From NCBI GenBank assembly GCA_003241875.1, contig QBLU01000011.1, forward strand, positions 1-64,000: a DNA stretch of 64,000 nucleotides, read 5' to 3'. This DNA is from Alphaproteobacteria bacterium (GTDB taxonomy: Bacteria > Pseudomonadota > Alphaproteobacteria > Sphingomonadales > Sphingomonadaceae). A model generated the notes under the pieces. That model made no database searches. It was given only the letters and a program-made list of their open reading frames with translations, and was not told the DNA's origin. The translations under genes were made by a program, and so were the position numbers. Numbering within the stretch: the stretch's first letter is position 1; each line of letters begins with the position of its first letter. Shown here piece after piece: positions 7,937 through 15,628 of this stretch.

Positions 7937-8629
7937 TCATCGATGTTCAAGCGCGCTCTCGAACACCGCCTCGAACATCCCGGCCGTCAGCCGGCCGGTG
8001 TTGGTGTTGTAACGGCTGCAGTGATAGCTATCGATCAGCACGATGCCGCTGGGCAGGCGGTGGAGGTTGTTGTGGCCGAATGGATATTTCGGCAGCTTGC
8101 CGCCGACCGCCTTGATCGTCGACTGGTGGGCGATCTGGCCGAGCGCGATGATGACCTTCAGGTTCGGCAGCGTCTTCAGCCGTTCGACGAGAAAGGGCCG
8201 GCAGGCATGGATCTCGCTCGGTTCAGGCTTGTTCTGCGGCGGCACGCAGCGCACCGAATTGACGATGATGGCGCCTTCGAGCGCCAGGCCGTCGTCGCTG
8301 CGCGCCTCATAGGTGCCACGGGTGAAGCCGAACTTTTCGAGCGTGGCATAAAGCAGCAGCCCGGCCCAGTCGCCGGTGAACGGCCGCCCGGTGCGATTGG
8401 CGCCCTGCAGGCCCGGCGCCAGGCCGGTGATCGCCAGCCAGGCATTCGGATCGCCAAAGGCCGGCACCGGGGCGTTCCACCAGCCCGGGTGGCGCTCGAT
8501 ATTGGCGTTGCGAAAGCCGACGAGCCGCGGGCAGATCGGGCAATCGCGGGGCGCATCGCCGGGTTGCGGCGCATAGCCGGGCCAGGGTTCGGCGGGCGGG
8601 GTTGCGACAGGCGGGAGTTCGATTTCCAT
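7937..8629 (-). CDS. Uracil-DNA glycosylase, family 5 (UdgB type, Fe-S)
   Basis: Removes uracil and other deaminated bases from DNA to start base-excision repair. Of the 230 residues, Cys30 and Cys33 in CPICPRL are the first iron-sulfur ligands; two more cysteines follow in VNSVRC and HACRPFL. Motif 1, GLAPGLQGANRTGRPFTGD (69-87), is the family 5 form, which lacks the catalytic acid of families 1 and 4. The C-terminal motif HCSRYNTNTGRLT also fits. The start at 8629 (MEIELP) is preferred over 8650. It is divergent from folK, whose start is 29 bases away, so the two share a tiny promoter region. Confidence 0.9.
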   Translation of the reverse strand: MEIELPPVATPPAEPWPGYAPQPGDAPRDCPICPRLVGFRNANIERHPGWWNAPVPAFGDPNAWLAITGLAPGLQGANRTGRPFTGDWAGLLLYATLEKFGFTRGTYEARSDDGLALEGAIIVNSVRCVPPQNKPEPSEIHACRPFLVERLKTLPNLKVIIALGQIAHQSTIKAVGGKLPKYPFGHNNLHRLPSGIVLIDSYHCSRYNTNTGRLTAGMFEAVFESALEHR

Positions 8630-8657
8630 GGCGCCAGCGTGTAGGCGCATCGGGGCC

Positions 8658-9146
8658 ATGGCAGCAACCATCCTGATCGCGCTCGGCTCCAATCGCCGCC
8701 ACGGCCGCCATGGCCGGCCGGAGGGGGTGGTAACGGCGGCGATTGCGGCGCTGGCCGCCGCCGGCCTTGCGGTGACGGCGCGGTCGCGCACGCATCCGAC
8801 GGCGCCGCTAGGGCCCGGAGGCCGGCGCTTTGCCAATGCGGTGGTGGCGGTGCACAGCGCGCTGCCGCTGACCGATGTGCTGGCCATCATAAAGGGTATC
8901 GAGCGTGGGTTCGGTCGTCGCGGCGGACAACGCTGGGGCGACCGGGTGCTCGATCTCGACATCATCGGCGCCGGTGCCGAGGTGGTGCGCTCGGGCGCGT
9001 TGCAGGTGCCGCATCCGCGCCTGGCCGGGCGGCGCTTCGTGCTCGATCCGTTGGTGGAGGTTGCGCCGATGTGGCGGCATCCATTGCAAAACCTGACGGC
9101 GAGACAGTTGCGTGCGCGGGCAATGCGTCCTAAAGCCCGCGGCTGA
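8658..9146 (+). CDS. folK: 6-hydroxymethyl-dihydropterin pyrophosphokinase
   Basis: Transfers pyrophosphate from ATP to 6-hydroxymethyl-7,8-dihydropterin, the step before dihydropteroate synthase in folate synthesis. The 162 residues include the opening ILIALGSN, FANAVVAV, and the signature RGGQRWGDRVLDLDII that binds ATP and magnesium, followed by VPHPRLAGRRFVLDPL. The start at 8658 gives the family's usual N-terminus. The partner folP is 31 kb away in this window, so the folate genes are dispersed. The gene is followed by tRNA-Lys after ~50 bases. Confidence 0.93.
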   Translation: MAATILIALGSNRRHGRHGRPEGVVTAAIAALAAAGLAVTARSRTHPTAPLGPGGRRFANAVVAVHSALPLTDVLAIIKGIERGFGRRGGQRWGDRVLDLDIIGAGAEVVRSGALQVPHPRLAGRRFVLDPLVEVAPMWRHPLQNLTARQLRARAMRPKARG

Positions 9147-9194
9147 TTGCGGTTCGGCTATTGCGCCGGGTCGTGTCGAAGCTGTCACGGCTTC

Positions 9195-9270
9195 GGGCCC
9201 ATAGCTCAATCGGTAGAGCGCGCGCCTTTTAAGCGCTAGGTCGCGGGTTCGAATCCCGCTGGGCCCACCA
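9195..9270 (+). tRNA. tRNA-Lys (anticodon TTT)
   Basis: A 76-base cloverleaf with encoded CCA. The acceptor GGGCCCA pairs fully with TGGGCCC, the D arm is GCTC/GAGC, and the T arm is GCGGG/CCCGC around TTCGAAT. The anticodon loop is CTTTTAA (anticodon TTT). The anticodon stem CGCGC/GCGCT pairs at four positions; the outermost 27-43 position is C opposite U. Confidence 0.92.
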
Positions 9271-9336
9271 TTTCGGACGGGGGGGAGTGCGTGCGATGAC
9301 CGACGACGCTTTCCAGACCCGACGCGGCTGAACCGG

Positions 9337-10053
9337 ATGGCGCCGGGCTGTAAGATCTTTCTCGCTATCGGCTTTTCGCTGGTGTTGACGCTGTCGGCCA
9401 TGCTCCTGATGTCGGCGGTGCCGGGAGTCGAGCCGGTGCCGCGCTATTGGTGGATGGTCGGCGTGGTGCTGCCGGTGCTGATTTCGGCCCTGGTTTCGAC
9501 GGTTTTCGTGCGCCAGTCGGAATCGATCCGCCGGCTCAATGCCGAATTGCTCGATGCCTATTCATCGCTGAAGCGCACTGCCGAGACCGATCATCTGACC
9601 GGCGTGCCCAATCGTGCCGCCTTCGACCTGCGCGTGGCGATGCTGCAGGCACGGCGGCCGGGCTGGTTCCTGATCGTCGACATCGACCATTTCAAGGCCA
9701 TCAACGACTGCAACGGCCATGCGATCGGGGATACCGCGCTGGTCGCGGTGGCGCGGGCCATCTCCGCCGCTGTCGGTCCCGACGATATCGTGGCGCGCAT
9801 CGGGGGCGAGGAATTCGCCGTCTATCTGCCGGTCGGCAGCAATGCCGCGGCGCTGTGGCTGGCCGAACAGATCCGCGCCGCGGTCGCCGCACTGCGCATC
9901 ATCGGCAGCGATGGCCGGCATATCCCGCTTGCCGTCAGCATCGGCGTGGCCGGCGGGCCGGGCCTGTCGGTGACATCGGGCATGGAAAGTGCCGATCGCG
10001 CAATGTACCGCGCCAAGCAGGATGGCCGCGACCGGGTGGAACTGCACGCCTGA
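9337..10053 (+). CDS. Membrane-bound diguanylate cyclase (GGDEF domain)
   Basis: Predicted to make cyclic di-GMP from two GTP at the inner membrane. The 238 residues begin with two hydrophobic segments (about 8-28 and 38-57), joined by a short linker to a GGDEF domain (about 85-235). The active-site motif is GGEEF (156-160), a functional variant, preceded by DIDHFKAIND. The RxxD product-inhibition site five residues before the motif is absent (GPDD instead), so feedback inhibition through that site is unlikely. There is no sensor domain beyond the short N-terminal part. It lies alone just after tRNA-Lys. Confidence 0.87.
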   Translation: MAPGCKIFLAIGFSLVLTLSAMLLMSAVPGVEPVPRYWWMVGVVLPVLISALVSTVFVRQSESIRRLNAELLDAYSSLKRTAETDHLTGVPNRAAFDLRVAMLQARRPGWFLIVDIDHFKAINDCNGHAIGDTALVAVARAISAAVGPDDIVARIGGEEFAVYLPVGSNAAALWLAEQIRAAVAALRIIGSDGRHIPLAVSIGVAGGPGLSVTSGMESADRAMYRAKQDGRDRVELHA

Positions 10054-10114
10054 CGATAGGGGCGTGACGCCGTAGCGGGCGCGGGCTATCGAGGGCCGGC
10101 GAGGGGACCCGCGG

Positions 10115-10915
10115 ATGCCATTGGCCGATTACCATCTTTCCGACTTTACCGCCGTGCCGTTCACCCGGCCGGTCTATCGGCGCGGTTCCGGCCCGGCGGT
10201 GATCGTCATCCATGAGGTCCCGGGCCTGCATCCGCTGGTCATTGCCTTTGCCGATCGGCTGGTGGCGGCGGGCTTCACCGTATTCATGCCGAGCCTGTTC
10301 GGGACGCCGGGCAAGCCGTTGACCAAGGGCTATGCGGTGCAGCAGATCCTGCTCAACATCTGCATCCGGCGTGAGTTTCACACCTGGAGCGGTGGCAAGT
10401 CCTCCCCGATCGTCGACTGGCTGCGCGCGCTGGCACGGCACGCGCACGAGGCGTGCGGCGGGCCGGGGGTGGGCGCCATCGGCATGTGCTTTACCGGCGG
10501 CTTTGCGCTGGCGATGATGACCGAGCCGGCGGTGATAGCGCCCGTGCTGTCGCAGCCGTCGCTGCCGCTCAGGGGCGGCAACAAGGGGGCCATCGATGTG
10601 TCACCGGCCGAAATCGCCTGCGCGCGCGGCCGCTTCGAGATGGAGAATTTGTCGCTGCTCGGCCTCAGGTACAAATCCGATGGGCTGGTGCCCGACGCGC
10701 GCTTTGCCCGATATGCCTATGAATTCGGCGATCGCTTCGAGACCGTCGAACTCGAGGATGCCGACGCGCGGCCAGGGACCGGCATGGCGCCGCATTCGGT
10801 GCTGACCATCCATTTGCCCGAAAGCGGTCCCGGCAAGGCCGCCGAAGCTCGCACCATCGCTTTCTTTCGCCAACGGCTCGGCGTGTCCGACGCCATCGAG
10901 GAGACCATCTCATGA
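10115..10915 (+). CDS. Dienelactone hydrolase family protein
   Basis: A 266-residue alpha/beta hydrolase of the dienelactone hydrolase family. The early strand VIVIHEVPGLHP supplies the oxyanion region, and the nucleophile elbow is GAIGMCFTGG with Cys125, as in true dienelactone hydrolases. The C-terminal HSVLTIHL would contain the catalytic His. The natural substrate is unclear: no aromatic ring-cleavage genes are nearby, so a role in chloroaromatic degradation cannot be inferred. Its stop overlaps the start of the next gene (ATGA), so it is co-translated with an exported FKBP isomerase. Confidence 0.8.
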   Translation: MPLADYHLSDFTAVPFTRPVYRRGSGPAVIVIHEVPGLHPLVIAFADRLVAAGFTVFMPSLFGTPGKPLTKGYAVQQILLNICIRREFHTWSGGKSSPIVDWLRALARHAHEACGGPGVGAIGMCFTGGFALAMMTEPAVIAPVLSQPSLPLRGGNKGAIDVSPAEIACARGRFEMENLSLLGLRYKSDGLVPDARFARYAYEFGDRFETVELEDADARPGTGMAPHSVLTIHLPESGPGKAAEARTIAFFRQRLGVSDAIEETIS

Positions 10916-11331
10916 ATGTTGCCGCCCTTGCCGCTTCCATCGCCAGCCTTGTAGCCACGAGCGCCGCCGCGACGGTGGTGCCTGTCGTGCTGCCGAGCGG
11001 CACCTCGATCACCGATGTGAAGGTCGGCAAGGGCGTCGAGGCTGTGCCGGGCCAGATGGTCAGCGTCCATTATACCGGCTGGCTGTACCAGGACGGCATG
11101 CGCGCCAAGAAGTTCGATTCCTCGCGCGATCGCAACGAGGCGTTCGCGTTCGCGCTCGGCGCGGGCCAGGTCATCCAGGGCTGGGACGAAGGCGTCGCCG
11201 GCATGAAGGTCGGCGGCAAGCGCACGCTGATCATCCCGGCGGCGGCGGGGTACGGCGATCGCGGCGCGGGCGGCGACATTCCGCCGGGAGCGACGCTGAT
11301 CTTCGACGTGGAGTTGATGGGGGTTCAGTAA
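10912..11331 (+). CDS. FKBP-type peptidyl-prolyl cis-trans isomerase, exported
   Basis: The 139 residues consist of a signal-peptide-like N-terminus (about 1-21, Ala-rich) and a single FKBP domain. Typical motifs are VSVHYTGWL, FDSSRDRNEAFAFALGAGQVI, GWDEGVAGMKVGGKRTL and IIPAAAGYG, ending in GATLIFDVELM. It should catalyse proline isomerisation during folding of envelope proteins in the periplasm. It lacks the dimerisation domain of FkpA and the long tail of SlyD, so it is a minimal exported FKBP. The start codon overlaps the stop of the hydrolase gene upstream. Confidence 0.92.
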   Translation: MNVAALAASIASLVATSAAATVVPVVLPSGTSITDVKVGKGVEAVPGQMVSVHYTGWLYQDGMRAKKFDSSRDRNEAFAFALGAGQVIQGWDEGVAGMKVGGKRTLIIPAAAGYGDRGAGGDIPPGATLIFDVELMGVQ

Positions 11332-11351
11332 CGCCCCATACGGCCGCCCGC

Positions 11352-11813
11352 ATGTTCGAGATTCGTGAGGACGATCTGGCCGGTGTCGAGGTACAGGCGC
11401 TGCTGGCGCTGCATCTGGCAGGCATGCGCGCCAGTTCGCCGCCGGGCACCGTCTTCGCGCTCGACCTCGCCGGCCTTCGGGTGCCCGAGGTCACGGTTTG
11501 GACGGCCTGGCGCGACGACCGGGTGGCGAGCATCGGCGCCATCAAGATGCTGCCGGACGGCAATGCCGAGGTGAAATCGATGCGCACCCACCCGGACTTT
11601 GCCCGGCAGGGCGCCGCCTCGGCAATCCTGGCAAGGATCATCGCCACCGCACGCGACCGCGGTGTCAAGCGGCTGAGCCTTGAAACCGGCGGCGGTCCGG
11701 CGTTCGACGCCGCGCTGCGGCTGTATCGGCGGCGCGGCTTCCGAAACGGCCCGGCCTTTGGGGACTATCAGGCCAGCGCATTCAACCAGTTTCCGCATCT
11801 GGACCTGGCCTGA
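11352..11813 (+). CDS. GNAT family N-acetyltransferase
   Basis: A 153-residue single-domain acetyltransferase. The acetyl-CoA binding region is MRTHPDFARQGAASAILARI, which follows the pattern R-x-x-G-x-A/G, and the C-terminal strand is RRRGFRNGPAFGDYQ. Proteins with this layout usually acetylate small amines or amino acids, but the substrate cannot be read from sequence. It starts 20 bases after the FKBP gene, so may be the last member of that short unit. Confidence 0.82.
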   Translation: MFEIREDDLAGVEVQALLALHLAGMRASSPPGTVFALDLAGLRVPEVTVWTAWRDDRVASIGAIKMLPDGNAEVKSMRTHPDFARQGAASAILARIIATARDRGVKRLSLETGGGPAFDAALRLYRRRGFRNGPAFGDYQASAFNQFPHLDLA

Positions 11814-11895
11814 CGACCCGCTGGTCAGGCGCCGGCGCGATGGCTTGCCCGTCACGGCGATGCGCCGCATCATGGTCGCAGATATGGGGGACCGC

Positions 11896-13581
11896 ATGAA
11901 AACACTGGCCTTGCTGCTCGCGACCCTGGCACTGCCTGCGGCGGCGGCGGAGTTCAGCGTCTCCGGCGCCTCGGGTGACGGCCGCATCATCGTCATTGTC
12001 TCGCCCAAGGCGACGCCCGAGCCGCGGATGCAGGTGGATCTCAATGCCCCGCTGCGGTCGCCATACATGTTCGGCGCGACGATCGACGGAGTGAAGGCAG
12101 GCACGGCGGTGACGGTCGGGGCCGACGCGGACGGCTGGCCGGTGAAACCCGGAGCGCTGCCGCCAAGGACCTATACGGTCCAGGCGGTGCTCAATCGCTA
12201 TGAGACCTTCAAGCTCGCCAACGGCAAGACGGTCAAGCTGCCGCCCGACATGGGGGAGGGGCAGCACTGGAATGTGAAGCCGGGCAATCTCTATTCCAAA
12301 CCGCAACTGGTGACGATTGCCGCCGATGGTGCGCCGGTGGCGATCGCGCTGACCGAGACAGTGGCGCCTATCGTGCGCAAGGTCGACACCGAGTTCGTCA
12401 AGCATATCCGCATCAAGTCGGAACTGCTGTCGAAGTTCTGGGGGCGACCCATGTATCTCGGCGCCCATGTGCTGCTGCCTGCCGGCTTTGCGACGCATCC
12501 AGAGGCCAGATACCCGCTGATGGTCAACCACGGCCATTATCCCGACGACATCGGCGGTTTTCGGACGACGCCGCCCGACCCCGATTTGAAGCCCGACTAT
12601 TCGGAGCGCTTCAAGCTCGCCGGCTATAACCGCATCGAGCAGCAGGAAGCCTATGACTTCTACCAGAAATGGATTTCCAAGGACTTCCCGCGCTTTCTTG
12701 TCATCGAGATCGAGCACGCCAACCCCTATTACGACGACAGCTATGCGGTGAATTCAGCCAATCTCGGGCCCTATGGCGACGCCATCAACACGGAACTGAT
12801 CCCCGAGATCGAGAAGCGGTTCCGCGGGCTGGGGCAGGGCTGGGCGCGCTTTACCTATGGCGGCTCGACCGGCGGCTGGGAGGCGATGGCCACCCAGATC
12901 TTCTATCCCGACATGTACAATGGTGCCTTTGTCGCGTGCCCGGACCCGATCGATTTCAAGGCCTATACGACGGTCAACCTGTACGAAGACAAGAATGCCT
13001 ATGCCAAGCCGGGCCTGGTGACGGATCTCGAGCGCGCCGGCCTGCGCAACTATCTCGGCGAGAATCTGGGCACGATCCGTGGCGGCAACCAAATGGAGGC
13101 CGTGCTTGGCGACCACGGCCGGTCGGGTGAGCAATGGGATATCTGGCAGGCGGTGTTTTCGCCGATGGGCGCCGACGGCTATCCGGCACCGATCTGGGAC
13201 AAGGCAACGGGAGCCATCGACCCCAAGGTCGCCGAATACTGGCGCCAGAATTACGATCTGACCGACATCGTCGTGCGCGACTGGAGCACGCTGGGGCCGA
13301 AAATTGCCGGCAAGATCAACATCTATGTCGGCTCGGCGGACAATTACATGCTCAACAATGCGGTTTATTCGGCGCAGGAGCGGCTGGGCGCACTGAAGAA
13401 CCCGGAATGGGGCGGGGAATTCGCCTATGGCGAGCGGGCCGAACATTGCTGGAATGGCGACCCGACGCAGCCCAATGCCATCGCCCGCCTGCGCTACAAC
13501 AGCATGTACCTGCCGAAAATCATGGCGCGCATCGCGGCAACGGCACCCGAGGGCGCCGACCTGACCAGCTGGCGCTACTGA
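11896..13581 (+). CDS. Exported esterase-like alpha/beta hydrolase, function unknown
   Basis: A 561-residue protein with a clear signal peptide (MKTLALLLATLALPAAAAE). The catalytic region resembles the esterase/S9 hydrolase fold: RYPLMVNHGHYPDDIGG in the oxyanion region, RFTYGGSTGGWEAMA with Ser as likely nucleophile, and AEHCWNGD near the end as a candidate His. An N-terminal beta-rich domain of ~150 residues precedes it. The start at 11896 has a GGGGGA ribosome-binding site and places the signal peptide at the terminus; longer readings add a non-signal extension that overlaps the acetyltransferase gene. I do not recognise a named family, so the substrate is open. Confidence 0.7.
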   Translation: MKTLALLLATLALPAAAAEFSVSGASGDGRIIVIVSPKATPEPRMQVDLNAPLRSPYMFGATIDGVKAGTAVTVGADADGWPVKPGALPPRTYTVQAVLNRYETFKLANGKTVKLPPDMGEGQHWNVKPGNLYSKPQLVTIAADGAPVAIALTETVAPIVRKVDTEFVKHIRIKSELLSKFWGRPMYLGAHVLLPAGFATHPEARYPLMVNHGHYPDDIGGFRTTPPDPDLKPDYSERFKLAGYNRIEQQEAYDFYQKWISKDFPRFLVIEIEHANPYYDDSYAVNSANLGPYGDAINTELIPEIEKRFRGLGQGWARFTYGGSTGGWEAMATQIFYPDMYNGAFVACPDPIDFKAYTTVNLYEDKNAYAKPGLVTDLERAGLRNYLGENLGTIRGGNQMEAVLGDHGRSGEQWDIWQAVFSPMGADGYPAPIWDKATGAIDPKVAEYWRQNYDLTDIVVRDWSTLGPKIAGKINIYVGSADNYMLNNAVYSAQERLGALKNPEWGGEFAYGERAEHCWNGDPTQPNAIARLRYNSMYLPKIMARIAATAPEGADLTSWRY

Positions 13582-13654
13582 CGGGGCGGCAAAACAGGCC
13601 ATCGCAACGACGGCAGTAATTGGCTATGCCGCACCTGCGAAGGCAGGAGTGCGG

Positions 13655-14791
13655 ATGTCCAAGGGTAACGAAGCGGCGATGTGCGTGCTGGTGCTGCAGG
13701 GCGGAGGCGCGCTCGGCAGCTATCAGGCCGGGGTGTTCGAGGCGCTGACCGAGGTTGACATGTGCCCGGACTGGGTTGCCGGCATCTCGATCGGGGCGAT
13801 CAATGCGGCGCTCATCGCCGGCAATCCGGTCGAGCAGCGGGTCGCGCGGCTGACCGAATTCTGGGATCTGGTAACGTCGGGGGTAACCGCGGCCGCGCCG
13901 CAGCTCGGTGATGGCATTCGCCGACAGTGGAACCAGATGGCGGCGGCGATGACCGTGGCACAGGGTGCGCCCGGCTTCTTCAAGCCGATCTGGCCGCCGG
14001 TGTTGCCCTGGTTGAAGGGTCCGATCGGCTATTACGACACGGCGCCGTTGAAGGCGACGCTGGAGCGGTTGATCGACTGGGACCTGCTCAACGACGGCCC
14101 GGTGCGGGTTTCGGTGGGCACGGTGAACGTCGAGACCGGCAATTTCCGCTATTTCGACAATCGCGAGCAGCGGCTCGGGCCCGAACATATCATGGCATCG
14201 GGGGCGCTGCCCCCGGGGTTTCCGCCGGTGCTGATCGACGGCGAATATTGGTGGGATGGCGGGCTGGTGTCGAACACGCCGCTCGACCATGTCCTGGAGG
14301 TCGAGCAGGAACGTGACCTGATGATCTTCCAGGTCGATCTGTTCCCGTCGCGCGGACCGATGCCGCTGACCATCGGCGAGGCCGAAGAGCGGGTGAAGGA
14401 CATCCGCTTCTCCAGTCGGACCCGGCAGAATACCGACAGCAATGTCCGCATGTTGCGGGCGCGCACGGCCTTCAAGGGCCTGGTTGCCAAGCTGCCGCCG
14501 GAACTGCGCGACAGCGAGGAGGTGCGCGTGCTGCTGGAGATCGCGCGCGAAAACCGCATCACCATCGCGCAACTGATCTATCGCGACAAAAGCTGGGCCG
14601 GCGAGGCCAAGGATTATGAATTCAGCCGCGCGACCATGGCGGAGCATTGGCTGCACGGCCGCGACGATGTGATGCGCACCGTCCACGATGCCGCCTGGAT
14701 GGCCCAGCCGATGCAGCAGGGAACCGTGGTCTATGACCTGACCCGGCCCGGCGCGACCCTTCCCCAGCCGAAGAAACAGGTGAAATCATGA
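13655..14791 (+). CDS. Patatin-like phospholipase with DUF3734 domain
   Basis: A 378-residue protein with the patatin catalytic dyad: oxyanion glycines in LQGGGALGSYQ (about 14-24), nucleophile Ser45 in GISIGA, and Asp201 in WWDGGLVSN. The C-terminal third matches the DUF3734 region usual in this subgroup. It starts at the ATG at 13655, five bases after an AGGAG ribosome-binding site. Its stop overlaps the start of the 3-hydroxybutyrate dehydrogenase gene. Patatin/BdhA pairs are common in alphaproteobacteria that store polyhydroxybutyrate, so a role in polymer or lipid breakdown feeding 3-hydroxybutyrate to BdhA is plausible but inferred. Confidence 0.88.
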   Translation: MSKGNEAAMCVLVLQGGGALGSYQAGVFEALTEVDMCPDWVAGISIGAINAALIAGNPVEQRVARLTEFWDLVTSGVTAAAPQLGDGIRRQWNQMAAAMTVAQGAPGFFKPIWPPVLPWLKGPIGYYDTAPLKATLERLIDWDLLNDGPVRVSVGTVNVETGNFRYFDNREQRLGPEHIMASGALPPGFPPVLIDGEYWWDGGLVSNTPLDHVLEVEQERDLMIFQVDLFPSRGPMPLTIGEAEERVKDIRFSSRTRQNTDSNVRMLRARTAFKGLVAKLPPELRDSEEVRVLLEIARENRITIAQLIYRDKSWAGEAKDYEFSRATMAEHWLHGRDDVMRTVHDAAWMAQPMQQGTVVYDLTRPGATLPQPKKQVKS

Positions 14792-15579
14792 CCCAGATGC
14801 TTGCCGGCAGGACGGCGCTTGTGACCGGATCGACAAGCGGGATCGGCCTTGCCATGGCGACGGCGCTCGCCGCCCAGGGCGCCAACATCATCATCAACGG
14901 TTTCGGCGATGCCGCCGCCATCGAGGCGGAGAGGGCGAAGCTTGAAACAAATCATGGTATTACTGCCTTTTATTCACCCACCGACATGACCGACGGCCAG
15001 GCCATTGCGGCAATGTTCGCCGATGCGGCGACGCGGTTCGGCGGGGTCGACATCCTCATCAACAATGCCGGCATGCAGCATGTCGCGCCGATCGATGCGT
15101 TCCCCATCGACAAATGGGACCAGATCATCGCGCTCAACATGTCGGCGGCGTTCCATGCCATGCGTGCTGCCATTCCGCAGATGAAGGCGAAGAAATGGGG
15201 CCGCATCATCTCGACCGCCAGCGCCCACAGCAAGGCCGCCAGCCCGTTCAAATCGGCCTATGTCACCGCCAAGCACGGCCTCGTCGGGCTGACCAAGACG
15301 GCGGCACTGGAGGTGGCGACGCACGGCATCACGGTGAACGCGATCAGCCCTGGCTATGTCTGGACGCCCCTGGTCGAAAAGCAGATTCCCGACACCATGG
15401 CGGCGCGCGGCCTGACCCGGGAGCAGGTCATCAACGACGTCCTGCTCGAGGCGCAGCCGACCAAGGAGTTCGTGACCAGCGACCAGGTCGCCGCGCTGGC
15501 CGTGTTCCTGTGCTCGGACGCGGCAGCGCAGATCACCGGCGCCAATTTGTCGATCGACGGGGGCTGGACGGCGGCCTGA
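14788..15579 (+). CDS. bdhA: 3-hydroxybutyrate dehydrogenase
   Basis: Oxidises (R)-3-hydroxybutyrate to acetoacetate with NAD. The 263-residue short-chain dehydrogenase shows TGSTSGIG (13-20) for the cofactor, INNAG, Ser145, Tyr158 and Lys162 in SAYVTAKHG as the catalytic set, and NAISPGYVWTPLV, which is typical of BdhA. The sequence MQHVAPIDAFP is also a hallmark of this enzyme. It begins inside the stop of the patatin gene (ATGA). Together they form a likely two-gene unit for reusing stored or membrane-derived hydroxybutyrate. Confidence 0.9.
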   Translation: MTQMLAGRTALVTGSTSGIGLAMATALAAQGANIIINGFGDAAAIEAERAKLETNHGITAFYSPTDMTDGQAIAAMFADAATRFGGVDILINNAGMQHVAPIDAFPIDKWDQIIALNMSAAFHAMRAAIPQMKAKKWGRIISTASAHSKAASPFKSAYVTAKHGLVGLTKTAALEVATHGITVNAISPGYVWTPLVEKQIPDTMAARGLTREQVINDVLLEAQPTKEFVTSDQVAALAVFLCSDAAAQITGANLSIDGGWTAA

Positions 15580-15628
15580 GGCCGCAGCCACCGGGCTGTT
15601 TCCGCATCGCTACAACGGGAGATTTTCC

